From: Anarhynchus alexandrinus
Taxonomy: Eukaryota; Chordata; Aves; Charadriiformes; Charadriidae
DNA length: 64,000 nucleotides
Direction: 5' to 3'
Assembly (NCBI GenBank): GCA_008711295.1
Contig: VUYV01000289.1
Location: 38,220-102,219 of the forward strand
Made by a program: the position numbers and the translations under genes. This document shows positions 49,639 through 59,933 of this stretch, piece by piece. How positions within the stretch are numbered: position 1 is the stretch's first letter; every line of letters starts with the position of its first letter. Below the pieces are notes generated by a model. That model did not search any database, had not been told where the DNA came from, and worked only from the letters and a program-made list of their open reading frames with translations.

Positions 49639-52600
49639 GTAAGTACAATGATGCATTCTGAGAATGAGCATAATCACCTGTTAATACAGTTGTCATTACT
49701 GTGTCTTCCCTACCTCAAGCAGACTTTGGTTTTTAATCTTTACTTCAAGTGGATTGTAAATACTCAGGCTTAGTAATTGCTGGAAGGAGAATATATGTTC
49801 AAAGAACAAAAAGGATTACTTTTAGTGTAAATGAGATGTGCCAACATTTCTGGCTCTCCTGCTCCCTGTACAACCTGGTGCATGCACACACACGTTTCTG
49901 AACCCAACTTCCATGATTTGGGTGCAAAGGAACTAAGAGGGTGTCTGAATGAGCGCTCCTCTTTAGTTCCTTACTGGAATAAGGTGCTCATGCTGCTGCC
50001 CAAAGGCTTCCAGTCTGAATGCTCGAGGTATGCATAATAAACACTGGAGTACAAATGTAGACATCTACATTGACACGAAGAAAAGAACAAGTTTTCTGCA
50101 AGGGAATAATTCCTAGGAAATTAATTGGAAAGCATGCTGAAAACAGATCTTACTGAGTACTTCCCAGAGACAGGATTATCTCCAGGGATTTTGTAGAGTG
50201 GAGGTTTCAGGAAGGGCAGCCAAGGCTGAAACAAAAATTTTCTCCAAGATAATTCATTGTAAGAAGTTATTAACCTTTGCACAGGTTTTTGTTTCACTAG
50301 ATCAGCATTCAGAAACCCAGATTAAAATTCTACTGAACTTTTAGATCCAAGTAAAACAGAAAACCTGGGAATCTGAACAGTGATTTTTGATACCTTTCCC
50401 ATTGACATGTTTAAAGCATAAGGCTCTATCAGTTTTTTAAACCTTGCAAACAAAATACTATACAGATGATATTAAGAAGCACTTGATGCTTCTGTGAAGC
50501 CATGTACCACATACATAAACATGATGGACATCTTGTGACTACTATTACCAGCCAGTTTTAGTGCTGTCATTTTAAATGAGTGCAGCTTTTGTTGAGATGC
50601 CATTACTTTTTATTTAATTAATACCTTGGTTTTAAAGATTAGGATCATTCTGAAGTCACATTATTATTCTATGCAGCAGCTTACTTCAGGCTCATTTATT
50701 TTCATGTCTGCGTTCTTTGGGAACGTCAGATTTGTTTATTCAAAGGAGATAAATCTGCCATGTGGTAAATGATAAAAGGGAGATGGTCAAGTATGTTATG
50801 TTTCTAACCCTCTGAGTCCTGTCAAAAGTATTGTAAAAATGTGTGATATATTTTGAAAGAGAAAGAATAATGTGTTGTTTTATTCTGTGGAACACTTATG
50901 AATTCTATATAGAGTACTATTAGTCTAGAAATTGGATATGCCAGTGTACTATAGAGAAATGAGTTTTTGAAAATAATTTTCTGCATAAAATGAAGAATGC
51001 TATTTATCATAATATTTGGCATTTAAATACAACTTTTCTGAGTCTCTAAGCATTTTATTAACATTTATTAAGCAAGACACATGACACATTCTTTGAAGTA
51101 AACAATCCTACTTCCATTAAGTTAAGAAAAAAAGATAACAGCATAAGGACTTGGTGGTTAGTCAGAACCATCATCATCTGCCTTTTCTAGGCTTCCTGCT
51201 TTGGTTTTGAGACCACATTCCCTAATTTCTTCAAAATGAATAGCATGTGCTAAGAAGCCAAAGCAAAGTTAAGATTAAGTTTATATTGGGTCACTTCAAT
51301 AAGCAAAACATTAGGGAATACTTAGTTTCTTAGTTTATGTTCTTTTCTTTTTTGTTATAAGAAATGAAATAAAATGCTCTGTTAACTCTTGACAGTCTGG
51401 TAGGTGACAATCTTTAAAACTTGTGGTAATAACAATAAGGAACCATTCAAAAGTAGTCCTCTTTTGGTTGAAGGCATTTCTTAGCATAAGAAATATAGGG
51501 CCCCATTCTATTTATACATGTTTTCATTTATAATGGTACATATTTAGTTAAAAGTATTCTTTTACTAAATAGCTCTAATGACTCCTAGATATTCCAGATA
51601 CAGATTTTCAGAAATTTGTGGCAGTTATCCCACCAGTTTGCTGGATATAAAGGATTTGTTATGACAAAAAATAGGATGCAATGTCATATCCCAAATAGTT
51701 TTGGAACTACGTTGTGTTTGTAAAAGTAGTAAGTAGCTGTATCTCCATAGTTTGCTCTGAAGGTCTAATTAGTAATGTGGGTTTAACAGCCTTCAGGTCC
51801 CTCAAGGGAAGAGGCAAAAATAAGACCCTACATTTTATATTGAGTGAGGAATAAATCCAGATGAATTTGTAAAAGTGTCTCATAAAATTGGTGCTTACAC
51901 AGAAAACATCTTTTTCAATTGACTGATGAAAAAGGAAAAAAGAAAAAGGAAAAAAGGAAAAAGGAAAAAGAAAACCTTTTATCTGGTATTCAAAATGTAT
52001 GACAAGAACAATAAGCAGCTAAGGACTTCTTATGCTAATAAAAATACTAATTCCTACTAAGCCTTATATTTAGATGCACAGGATTATAGATCTAGGAACT
52101 AGAACTTCAGAAATAAATTGAACAACGTGCTTCCATTTTCAAAAAGTATTGCAGAGCCCTAGACATTATGGAATATTTCTGCATAGAAATGTTATCTAAG
52201 TATGAACTGAGAAATGGATGGTGTCTTTCCATGAGAACATCTGTGAGAGAAATTTTTAATAGGAACATTTTAATTATCTGCCTTGCTCCTTTCATTCATA
52301 GTCCCATGTAAGGTGGAATACCCCGTGTGTTGAATTTTGCCTTGTGAGTATTGAGATTTGATAGTCTGTGGAGAGAGAATAACCTACAACACCAGAACAG
52401 GGTCCCTTTGCCTCCTTCTAGTGGAAATATGCTTCAGGCTATCCTCCTTAAAGTACACATGAATAGTTTAGGTTCTCATAAAACTTGTAATGAGTAGAAA
52501 AATCCAACATGGCATTCTTTGCTTGTCCTACCTACCTCTCCTGGTTTATTTTTGCTTTGTGTTTTGGTTTGATTTCTTTTTTAGAGGGACCATAAAAATC

Positions 52601-54942
52601 CTCTTTCATTTTTCTTGTAACAAGACATAATGCCAGAGAGTTGGAGGATTTGTTTGTTTGTTTGTTTTTGTTCTGGTTGGAGCCGGGAAGAGATTTCTGC
52701 AAAGTTTGGTTCATACTGAGCAGATTAAAAAACACCTCCAAACCTAAAAGCTTGGTGCACAGTCACCTAGACTGGACAGGGTGACACACTTTTTGTTAAA
52801 AAAAAATAAAAAATAAAAAATTGAATGTAATCCACAAAAAAGTAGTTTGACCACTGCTTATTCTACCTGTACATCCATGCCTATATTCCTATTTATGCTA
52901 AAAACCCAAATAATCTGAAAATAGCAATCCATTTCTATTCAGAATCATGTCTATTTTAATATGATAACTAAGTATTTACTATGTTACACTCTTGTTACCT
53001 CTGCATCTCTATAATCTTATTAATTACTTCGTTATTCTTTAACTAAGAATAGTTTGACCATTGTATTTCACACTTTTTGTCAATTGATTATTGCTTCATT
53101 ATCCATATGTAGCCTTTCAAAATATGATCCATTTATATGCAGGTTTTACTGAGATTGTGCTTGATGACTTTCTCTGTGACTTTCCAAGAGACAGAAGTCT
53201 AGTGGGCCTCCTGAAGCATGTTCTTAGTCTGGGTCGAAAGAAATATGGAAAAAACATTTTTAAACCTAAATGAACACACTTTTAAAATAAATTATTTTAA
53301 CCAGCATGGATGCAATCTCACAATATGCACTTTAAAGAGTGGAAAGACTTTTTATTCTTTTTGTGGTGTTTTTCCTTTTTAACTACTAAAAAAGATAATT
53401 CAGCTACATATGTGGTTTGGCTTTCCCTCAAATTTCTTTAAATGCAGAGTGATGAATGTGCCTAGCATACTAGGTATAAGATAGGTCTTTCAACACATCA
53501 TGGACCTTGAAGGACTAAAGTGACTTTATCTGGAATCTCCAATGTAATAGAATTAACTAGAGCGTACCTGAAAAGGGCAATAACAAATGCTATCCCCTTC
53601 AAGAAAAGACTTTTTTCTTTAGTATTACTTTTATAAAGGTGATGAACAAAACTGATTTAAAAATAAAGTTGCAAAATGAGATAATTTTCTTTGTATTGTC
53701 ATGCAAGTTTTTTTTTTTTTAAAAAAAAGCTCTGTAGAACCATCCCAACAAAATAGCCAATATTTTCTCCTCTTTTCATGAGAGTGTATTCTTAGTATTA
53801 TTATTCTTTGTTACTTATGTTGTTTAATAACGAAATATTATGAATTAATAGATTTCTTTTGAATCATATTTTTCAAAATGAACTGATAAAAACTGCCAAG
53901 TATTTAAAAATGTCTTCAATTTACTTCAAATGCACATGATTTTTAGAAAACCCTTTGCCTTCATGAAAACTCTGGGGTGCTTCTTGTTTGTAAAAGAAGA
54001 TACTCTGGACAATCAGTGTTTCTCATCTTGGGATAAGCATTCTATGAACAAATTTATTTTCTTCCTCCGTTACACGAATACTTTTTTTACATACTGGAGT
54101 TTTCAAAGGAAAAATCTCCTCATGAGACCTTGGATGAGTCAACAGCATCTGAGTGGCTAAAACTACTTGATTACTGTCTTTACCCTGAGTCTTTTACCAG
54201 CCCTGTTCACCTTCAAAAGCACATTTACACCTCGACCAGGCAGTCACAAGCATTCAAGTTATTTCACTTCCACTGCAGCTGTCACAACCCGCTCCATGTG
54301 GGTTCCCCCACCACATTTATTTCAGTAGTTTAAATGGACTAGTTTTAATCGTCTGGTTATTCATATGTGACTGATAATATTGTCCCATTTGAAGAAAACC
54401 ACACTATTTTTTATTTTTACATTGCTCAAATATGTCCTTAAATTTATGTGATTTTGTGTGACTGTTTCAAGCAAAGAGAATACATCAGAAGCATATCACT
54501 GTGCAAATGATGATATGAAACATACTTGTCCTCCAGAGAGCATTTTGTTTGAAACATAGACTGTCCTTTCAGTGGTCATTATAATGATTTGGATCAGACA
54601 GATGCTCCTTATCTTCCATTCTTTCAAGATATAAATAAAAGTCTAATACAGACTTAGGACAGCCCAGTTTTGCTGTTTGCAACAGAGGGGAAAACATTCC
54701 ATGTTTTCTCATTTGCCTGACAGTGCTAATTCACCTCTACTATGATTTTTTGGACAAGTCCATAACTGTAGCCTTCCTGAATATTGGAAAGGCTACACTG
54801 GATAAGCCTTTGGGGAAGACTATGTCTGAGTGTGCTTTCCCTGGTGAATAGGGTGTTTACTAAGCCTAATGTCTACTGCTCTGGTAAATCATTGGTGGTG
54901 GAGTAAATACTCTTCCTTTGTTGTTCAGTCTCCCGAGAGATC
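49639..54942. other. AT-rich DNA with simple repeats, no gene
   Basis: Contains a purine-only (GGAAAAA)n-like tract at 51928-51975, a (GTTT)n run at 52649-52668, an A-rich (TAAAAAA) run at 52797-52819, and a T13A8 switch at 53708-53728. No supported gene. Confidence 0.55.
51928..51975. repeat. Purine-only (GGAAAAA)n-like simple repeat
   Basis: After GATG, about 48 bases consist only of A and G in irregular units GGAAAAA, GAAAAAGG and GGAAAAAA. A polypurine strand bias of this kind can be slippage-prone. Confidence 0.8.
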
Positions 54943-55002
54943 AGAATCACAGAACCACAGAATGGTTGAGGCTGGAAGGGACATCTGGAGGTCATATAAT
55001 TG
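54943..55002 (-). mobile_element. CR1 LINE, last ~60 bases
   Basis: AGAATCACAGAACCACAGAATGG and GAGGCTGGAAGGGACATCTG are the complement of a CR1 3' terminus of the CACAGAATCACAGA subfamily. The copy is truncated almost immediately, at about 55002. A separate A-rich run follows at 55035-55052. Confidence 0.88.
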
Positions 55003-55465
55003 TTTTTTCTCTCTTTTATTACATTCTGTATTAAAGAAAAAAAAAAAAGAAAAGTTGAAAGTTATGGTCTGAAGAAATTAGCAAAAGAAGTCATAAATAC
55101 TATCAGAAGGCATAAGGATTGGAACAAAGAAAATTAGAAGCTAAAAAGGGAAAGAGGAGAAAGATTGGGCTTTGAAGGGTTCTTTGTTTCACTTCTACAT
55201 AATGAAAGCACAAATAGTACAATAAAGATGCAAAGAAAAAAGTAAGATAGACCTAAAAAGAGAGGGGTTTAGTTAGTTAAAAAAAAAAATGTTTTCGGGT
55301 ATCTTGGCTAGGTATCTTTTAATCAGGCTGCAGAAAGAAGTTATAGCTAAAATAAAGAGCAGCTTGTTTTCATTCTTTTTGTCCTAACAGTGCAGAGTCT
55401 GCTGTGGGGTTGGTCAGTGGTGTTCTTCAGACTAATTAGCTGCTGTGATTTGTAGAGAAGACTAT
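55003..55465. other. A-rich non-coding DNA
   Basis: Purine-rich DNA with an A12-like run at about 55036-55048 and several AAAG/AGAA words. Nothing coding. Confidence 0.5.
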
Positions 55466-55990
55466 GGTGGATTGACCTTGGCTGAATGCTAGGCACCCAC
55501 CTTGCTGCTCTCTCACTCCAACTCCTCAGAAAGACAGGGGGAGAAAATAAGATTAAAAAGCTTGTGGGTTGAGATAAAGACAGAGAGATCACTTACCAAT
55601 TACTGTCGTGGGCAAAACAGACTCAACTTGGAAAAAATCAACATAATTTATTGCCAATTAAAATAGTAAAGAGTTGGATGGTGAGAAACAAAGACAAAAC
55701 CAAAAACTTCCACCATGGCCCTTTTTTTTCCCCCAGGCGTAGCTTCACTCCTTCATTCTTGTCTCCTCCACCTCCTCCTTGCCTCTGCTGAGCAGATCAG
55801 AGGGGGATGGTGGTTGCGGTCGGTTCATAAATGTTCACCTCTGCCAATCCTTCCTGCTTAGTGCGAGTCCTTCATGGGCTGCAGTCCTTCATGAAGTGCT
55901 CCAGTATGGGCTTCCTGTAGGATGCAGTCCTTCAGAATAAACTTGATCCAGCACGCGCTCTCCACTGGCCACAGTTCCTACAGGGCATAT

Positions 55991-56487
55991 CACAGAATCA
56001 CAGGATAGTTGAGGCTGGAAGTGACCTCTGGAGGTCATCTGGTCAAACCTCCCCTGATCAGACAAAGTCACCCAGAGCCAGCTGCCCAGAATTGTGTCCA
56101 GACAGCTTTTGAATACTTCCAAGGAAGGAGACTTTACAACCTGTCTGGTCAACCCGTGCCAGTGCTCAGTCACGCTCACAGTAAAAAACTGTTTCCTGAT
56201 ATTCAGAGGAAACTTTCTGTGTTTCAGTTTCTGCCCATTGCCTCTGGTCTTGTTATTGGGCACCACTGAAAAGATTCTGGCTCTGTCCAATTTGCACCCT
56301 CCCTTCAGCTATTTACATACATTACTAAGATCCCTCTGAGCTTTCTCTTCCCCAGGATGAACAGTCCCAGCTCTCTCAACTTTTCCTCATCGGAGAGATG
56401 CTCCAGTTCCTTAATCACCTTCTTGGCCCTTTGTTGGACTCTCTCCAGTATGTCCATCTCTCTCTTGTACTGAGGAGCACAGAACTG
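55991..56487 (-). mobile_element. CR1 LINE, 3' half of a copy split by a later insertion
   Basis: 3' terminus at the left (CACAGAATCACAGGATAGTT), then the complement of the CR1 3' region and RT C-terminus: a minus-strand frame (55889-56290) reading VVPNNKTRGNGQKLKHRKFP and VTEHWHGLTRQVVKSPSLEV, the usual C-terminal CR1 sequence. It breaks off at AGAACTG (56481-56487) and resumes at 57323 with the same bases. Same copy as 57323-57714. Confidence 0.92.
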
Positions 56488-57322
56488 TAAGGCTTTTGAT
56501 ACTGTCTCTCACAGCATCCTTCTGGACAAGTTGCCCAACTGTGAGATGAAGGGCTTCACAGTATGCTGGGTGAAGAACTGGCCCTGCAAGAAAGGGCTCG
56601 GGGGTTGCTCGTTGACAGGGGGCTCAATATTAGTCAGGAGCGTGCCCTGGCAGCCCAGAGGGAAAACTGCATCCTGGGGTGCATCAAACAGTACAACCAG
56701 CTGGTCAAGAGAGGTGATTATCCCACTGTATTCAGTCTGGTGCGGCCTCACCTGTGTGCAGTTCTGAGCCCCACAAATTAAGAAGGATGTTAAGGTCCAT
56801 GAATGCGTCCAGAGGAGGGCAACAAACCTGGTGAAAGGCTGAAGGGAATGATCTATGAGAGGTAGCTAAGGACTTTGGGTTTGTCTAGTTTAGAGACAAG
56901 GATGCTGAGGGCTGGCCTCGTTGCTCTCTACAGCTTCCCAAGGAGGGGAAGTGGAGAGGAAGGGTGTCAATCTCTTTTCCCTGGTATCCAGTGATAGGAC
57001 ATGTGAGAATGGATCAAATCTGCACCAAGGGAGGTTTAGACTGGACATTAGGAAGGATTTCTTGGTCAAACACTGAAACAGCCTTCCTAGAAGGTGGTCA
57101 ATGCCCCAGGCCTGTCAGTGTTTAAGAGGCATTTGGACATGCTTTAACCTTTAGTTAGCCCTGAAGTGGTCAGGCATTTGGACTCGCTGATCATTGTAGG
57201 TCCCTTCCAACTGAAACATTCTATTCTATTCTATTCTATTCTATTCTACTCTACTCTACTCTACTCTACTCTACAGCCTTCTTTCCTATCCTATTCTTGT
57301 TAATTCTTTATTAATTTTATCT
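56488..57322 (+). mobile_element. Inner CR1 LINE, internally deleted, with pentanucleotide tail
   Basis: Plus strand begins in RT (AFDTVSHSILLDKLPNC, then CWVKNWPCKK near 56580), then jumps about 130 residues to the thumb region (GLLVDRGLNISQERALAAQR, then LVRPHLCAVL), so the catalytic FADD box is deleted near 56585. It continues through the 3' region (AGGGCAACAAACCTGGTGAA, GGTCCCTTCCAACTGAAACA) to a (CTATT)n(CTACT)n tail at 57218-57274, then about 45 bases of TTCTTT/TTAATT-rich sequence. It is flanked by AGAACTG direct repeats (56481-56487, 57323-57329), indicating insertion into the minus-strand CR1. Confidence 0.88.
57218..57274. repeat. (CTATT)n then (CTACT)n microsatellite
   Basis: Five CTATT units are followed without interruption by five CTACT units and a partial one. 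It sits where CR1 normally carries its 8-base terminal repeat, so it probably grew from that repeat. The clean switch from T to C in all later units suggests one mutated unit was then expanded. Confidence 0.92.
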
Positions 57323-57714
57323 AGAACTGGACACATTACTTACTCCAGATATGGCCTCACGAGTGCTGAATAAAGGGGAAGGATAACCTCCCTCGACCTG
57401 CTGGTAATCCTTTGCCTAATGCAGCCCAGGATACCATTAGCCTTCTTTGACACAAGGGCACGTCACTGGCTCATATTCAACCTGGCATCCACCAGGACCC
57501 TCAGGTCCTTTTCTGCCAAACTCTTTTCCAGCCAGTCTGTCCTCAGCATGTACTGGTGCACAGAGTTGTTCTTCTCCAGGTGCAGGACTTTGTACGTCCC
57601 CTTGTTGAACTTTATGAGGTTCCTGTCAGCCATTTCTCCAGCTTGTTGAGATCCCTCTTGATGGCAGCAGAACCCTCTGGTGCATCAGCCACTCCTCCCA
57701 GTTTGGTATCATCC
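57323..57714 (-). mobile_element. CR1 LINE, 5' part of the split copy
   Basis: Continues the copy at 55991-56487: AGAACTGGACACATTACTTA, CTCCCTCGACCTGCTGGTAA, AGGATACCATTAGCCTTCTT and CCAGGACCCTCAGGTCCTTT are the complement of CR1 RT between thumb and FADD box. The copy ends at GTATCATC (about 57714), which is the complement of the DDTK codons, so it is 5'-truncated at the catalytic site. LTR sequence resumes immediately after. Confidence 0.9.
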
Positions 57715-59914
57715 ACCTCCTCCAACGTGGTCTCCTACGCAGGCTGCAGGGCAATCTCTGCTCCTGTCCCTGGAGCACCTCCTCCTGCTCCTACTTCTTC
57801 TCTCACCTTGCTGTTCACATTTTTCTCACTCCTCTCTCTCACAGCTGCTGTGCTGTACAGATACACCCAATACAAAGTTTGTCTCAAATATGTTTTAAAA
57901 ACCGCACTTGTATCTTCAGAAAGATTATCACTGATATCTTGTGTCATATTACAGTAGTCAGGAAATTAAAGAGGAATAGATAAGTTTCCATTCTAGCTCC
58001 TAGAATTGCTCCCTCTGTTAGAATTACAATAAAATATACATGTAAGTGGTTGGCTTTATTTAATAAACTGTGGATTTATATTTTTAACAGTCTCTACTCT
58101 TGAAAGGGATTAGCAATTCTCTAAGGCTAAATTAAATCCTGTGGTAATTCTATAGAATTTAGCCAACTGGACTGCTTATACCACTTTTTTCTTGGTTTTT
58201 TTTTTGTTTGTTTTTTTTTTTTTATTGTTCTGAGTAGCACATCCAATATGCCTAGTTTTCCCAACTACAAAAAAACCCATCGTGTCTTTCTGAGAGAATA
58301 GGAAAGAACAGGAAGGATTAACTTGTCCACTGGAGATTTTCAAGTGTTTATTTTCATAAAAGCAATTCTTTTTTTCTTTGCCCCTGTTGGAAAAATCTCA
58401 TGTAGAATCTCTAATCTTAGTATTGCAGGTTTGCTTGGCCTCTCTGTTGCCAGAATCTTGTGCTGATCATGGTTAATGTTTTACTTTTGTAAAGGCGGGT
58501 TTTGTCTATGTTGGAGAGTAATATCCACCATAAAGGTCATGACTTGTGAAGATACATGAAGTGAAGTGAGTGGCACAAAACAGTAGGTAGCAAAGCATTC
58601 TACAATTCAGTGAACAACAAGGTCAATTACTTCATATCTACTTGTAGTTCAGCACAGCTGGACTGAAAAAAATTGTAATGCCTGACTGGCATTCTGCAGC
58701 AGTTTAATGCAGAATAATAATGGACTTTAAATCGCCAGTTTACCAAAAGTGTCATTCTGACTTGGGCAAGCATAGAAAGGAGAAGCAAGCTGTCTGTCAG
58801 AAAAGGGTTACAAAAAGAACTGGAAAGTATTAGTAGAATGGAAAAGAAAGAAAATAGCAGACAGCACATTGCTTGTTAAACTATGGGTCTGACATCCTAG
58901 TTTTTACACAATTTTTTATCTTAAAACTAGCTGGTCAGACTATTACAGGAATTCTTTACTATTCACACACTGCTGGTAGCTTTTTATAAAGCCAAATTAC
59001 TTCAGTAAAGAATTTTCAAATAATCAACATCTGAGTTCAAAAGTTCAGTTGCACTAGTAAAATCCTTTAAAATAAATGAGTGTTGTGACTATGTACATTA
59101 TTTCAAGTACTATACTTCACTGGAAAAGAGTTGGAAACAGTAAAGATTAACTCCCTAAATGCATAAGAAACATGAGGCAGTACCTTAGTAAGGAGAAAGA
59201 TAACTAGAAAGGAAAGTCAAAGAGAGATTTGGCATATATTAATAAGTATGCAGAGAGAAGCTCATAGTATGTGTTTAAGATCATTATAATATGACAAACT
59301 TGTCAGGTGAAGCCATATATTGCCCTTCACAAACTTTGTAATTTTAAAAAGTTGACAGGAACTGTTACAGAAGTACAATGCATGTGAGACATTCTTCCCA
59401 AATTTTATACCAAGTGTGCAGGCATTTTAATACTTGTATGCAAATTCAGAAAGAAAGTGATTTTAGAACTTGGACAATATTTTTATAAGAAAATTTTTGG
59501 CATTAAATGAAATAGATTAACTGAGATGGGATATCCTCTTTAGTATAAATAAAGCTACTCTAATTTAATGGTTATTAGGTGTTCGTACACAGTTTAGGAT
59601 ACATCCTCAAGTTTATTTTGGCCAGGAAATACGTGATAAAATTGTTAAGGTTTTCCATGATATCATTTTTATTGTGTAGGTTAAACATGTTTTTAGTGGT
59701 GGCTCAGAAACATAAATGCAGTGACAGGATTTGGAAAACAAAAGAATTTCTCCTTCCAATGTTGTTTAGTTCCCTGTCCAGCTAGTATAGGGCTGCAAAA
59801 CCATAAAAACACTTGATTATGAAATTTACGCTTTCCTTATAGGATTTCTAATTTTCTCCAAGACATCCCTTACAACATCCTCTCTGGATTGTCTTCCCAT
59901 TGGAGTTTCCAGCC

Positions 59915-59933
59915 ATCCCATATAATATGGGAT
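59915..59933. repeat. Palindrome, 9-base arms, 1-base centre
   Basis: ATCCCATAT, A, ATATGGGAT form a perfect inverted repeat. It resembles an over-long CArG-type box (CC, nine A/T bases, GG), but the spacing is three bases too long for a normal SRF site. Confidence 0.65.

Larger units (their letters stand above)
55466..57875 (+). mobile_element. Avian ERV-type LTR carrying nested CR1 insertions
   Basis: The LTR parts are 55466-55990 and about 57715-57875. The left border TGGTGGATTGACCTTGGCTG, then GACAGGGGGAGAAAATAAGA, GTGGGTTGAGATAAAGACAG and GGGCAAAACAGACTCAACTT, match from memory a widespread neoavian LTR family. The repeated CTGCAGTCCTTCA-type units (55865-55935) are its internal tandem motif. 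The right part carries GGCTGCAGGGCAATCTCTGC, CTGGAGCACCTCCTCCTGCT and CACCCAATACA at the end, with an internal deletion after about 57861. No retroviral genes are seen, so it is a solo LTR. Two CR1 elements interrupt it, so it is the oldest layer. Family name not checked. Confidence 0.75.

Noticed and set aside
55889..56290. 133-codon minus-strand open frame as a host gene
   Set aside because: Its sequence is the CR1 3' region (VVPNNKTRGNG, VTEHWH); it is retroelement, with its end in LTR sequence.
57556..57957. 133-codon plus-strand open frame
   Set aside because: It is antisense to CR1 RT and then runs through LTR sequence; proline- and leucine-rich text comes from CTCCTC-type repeats.
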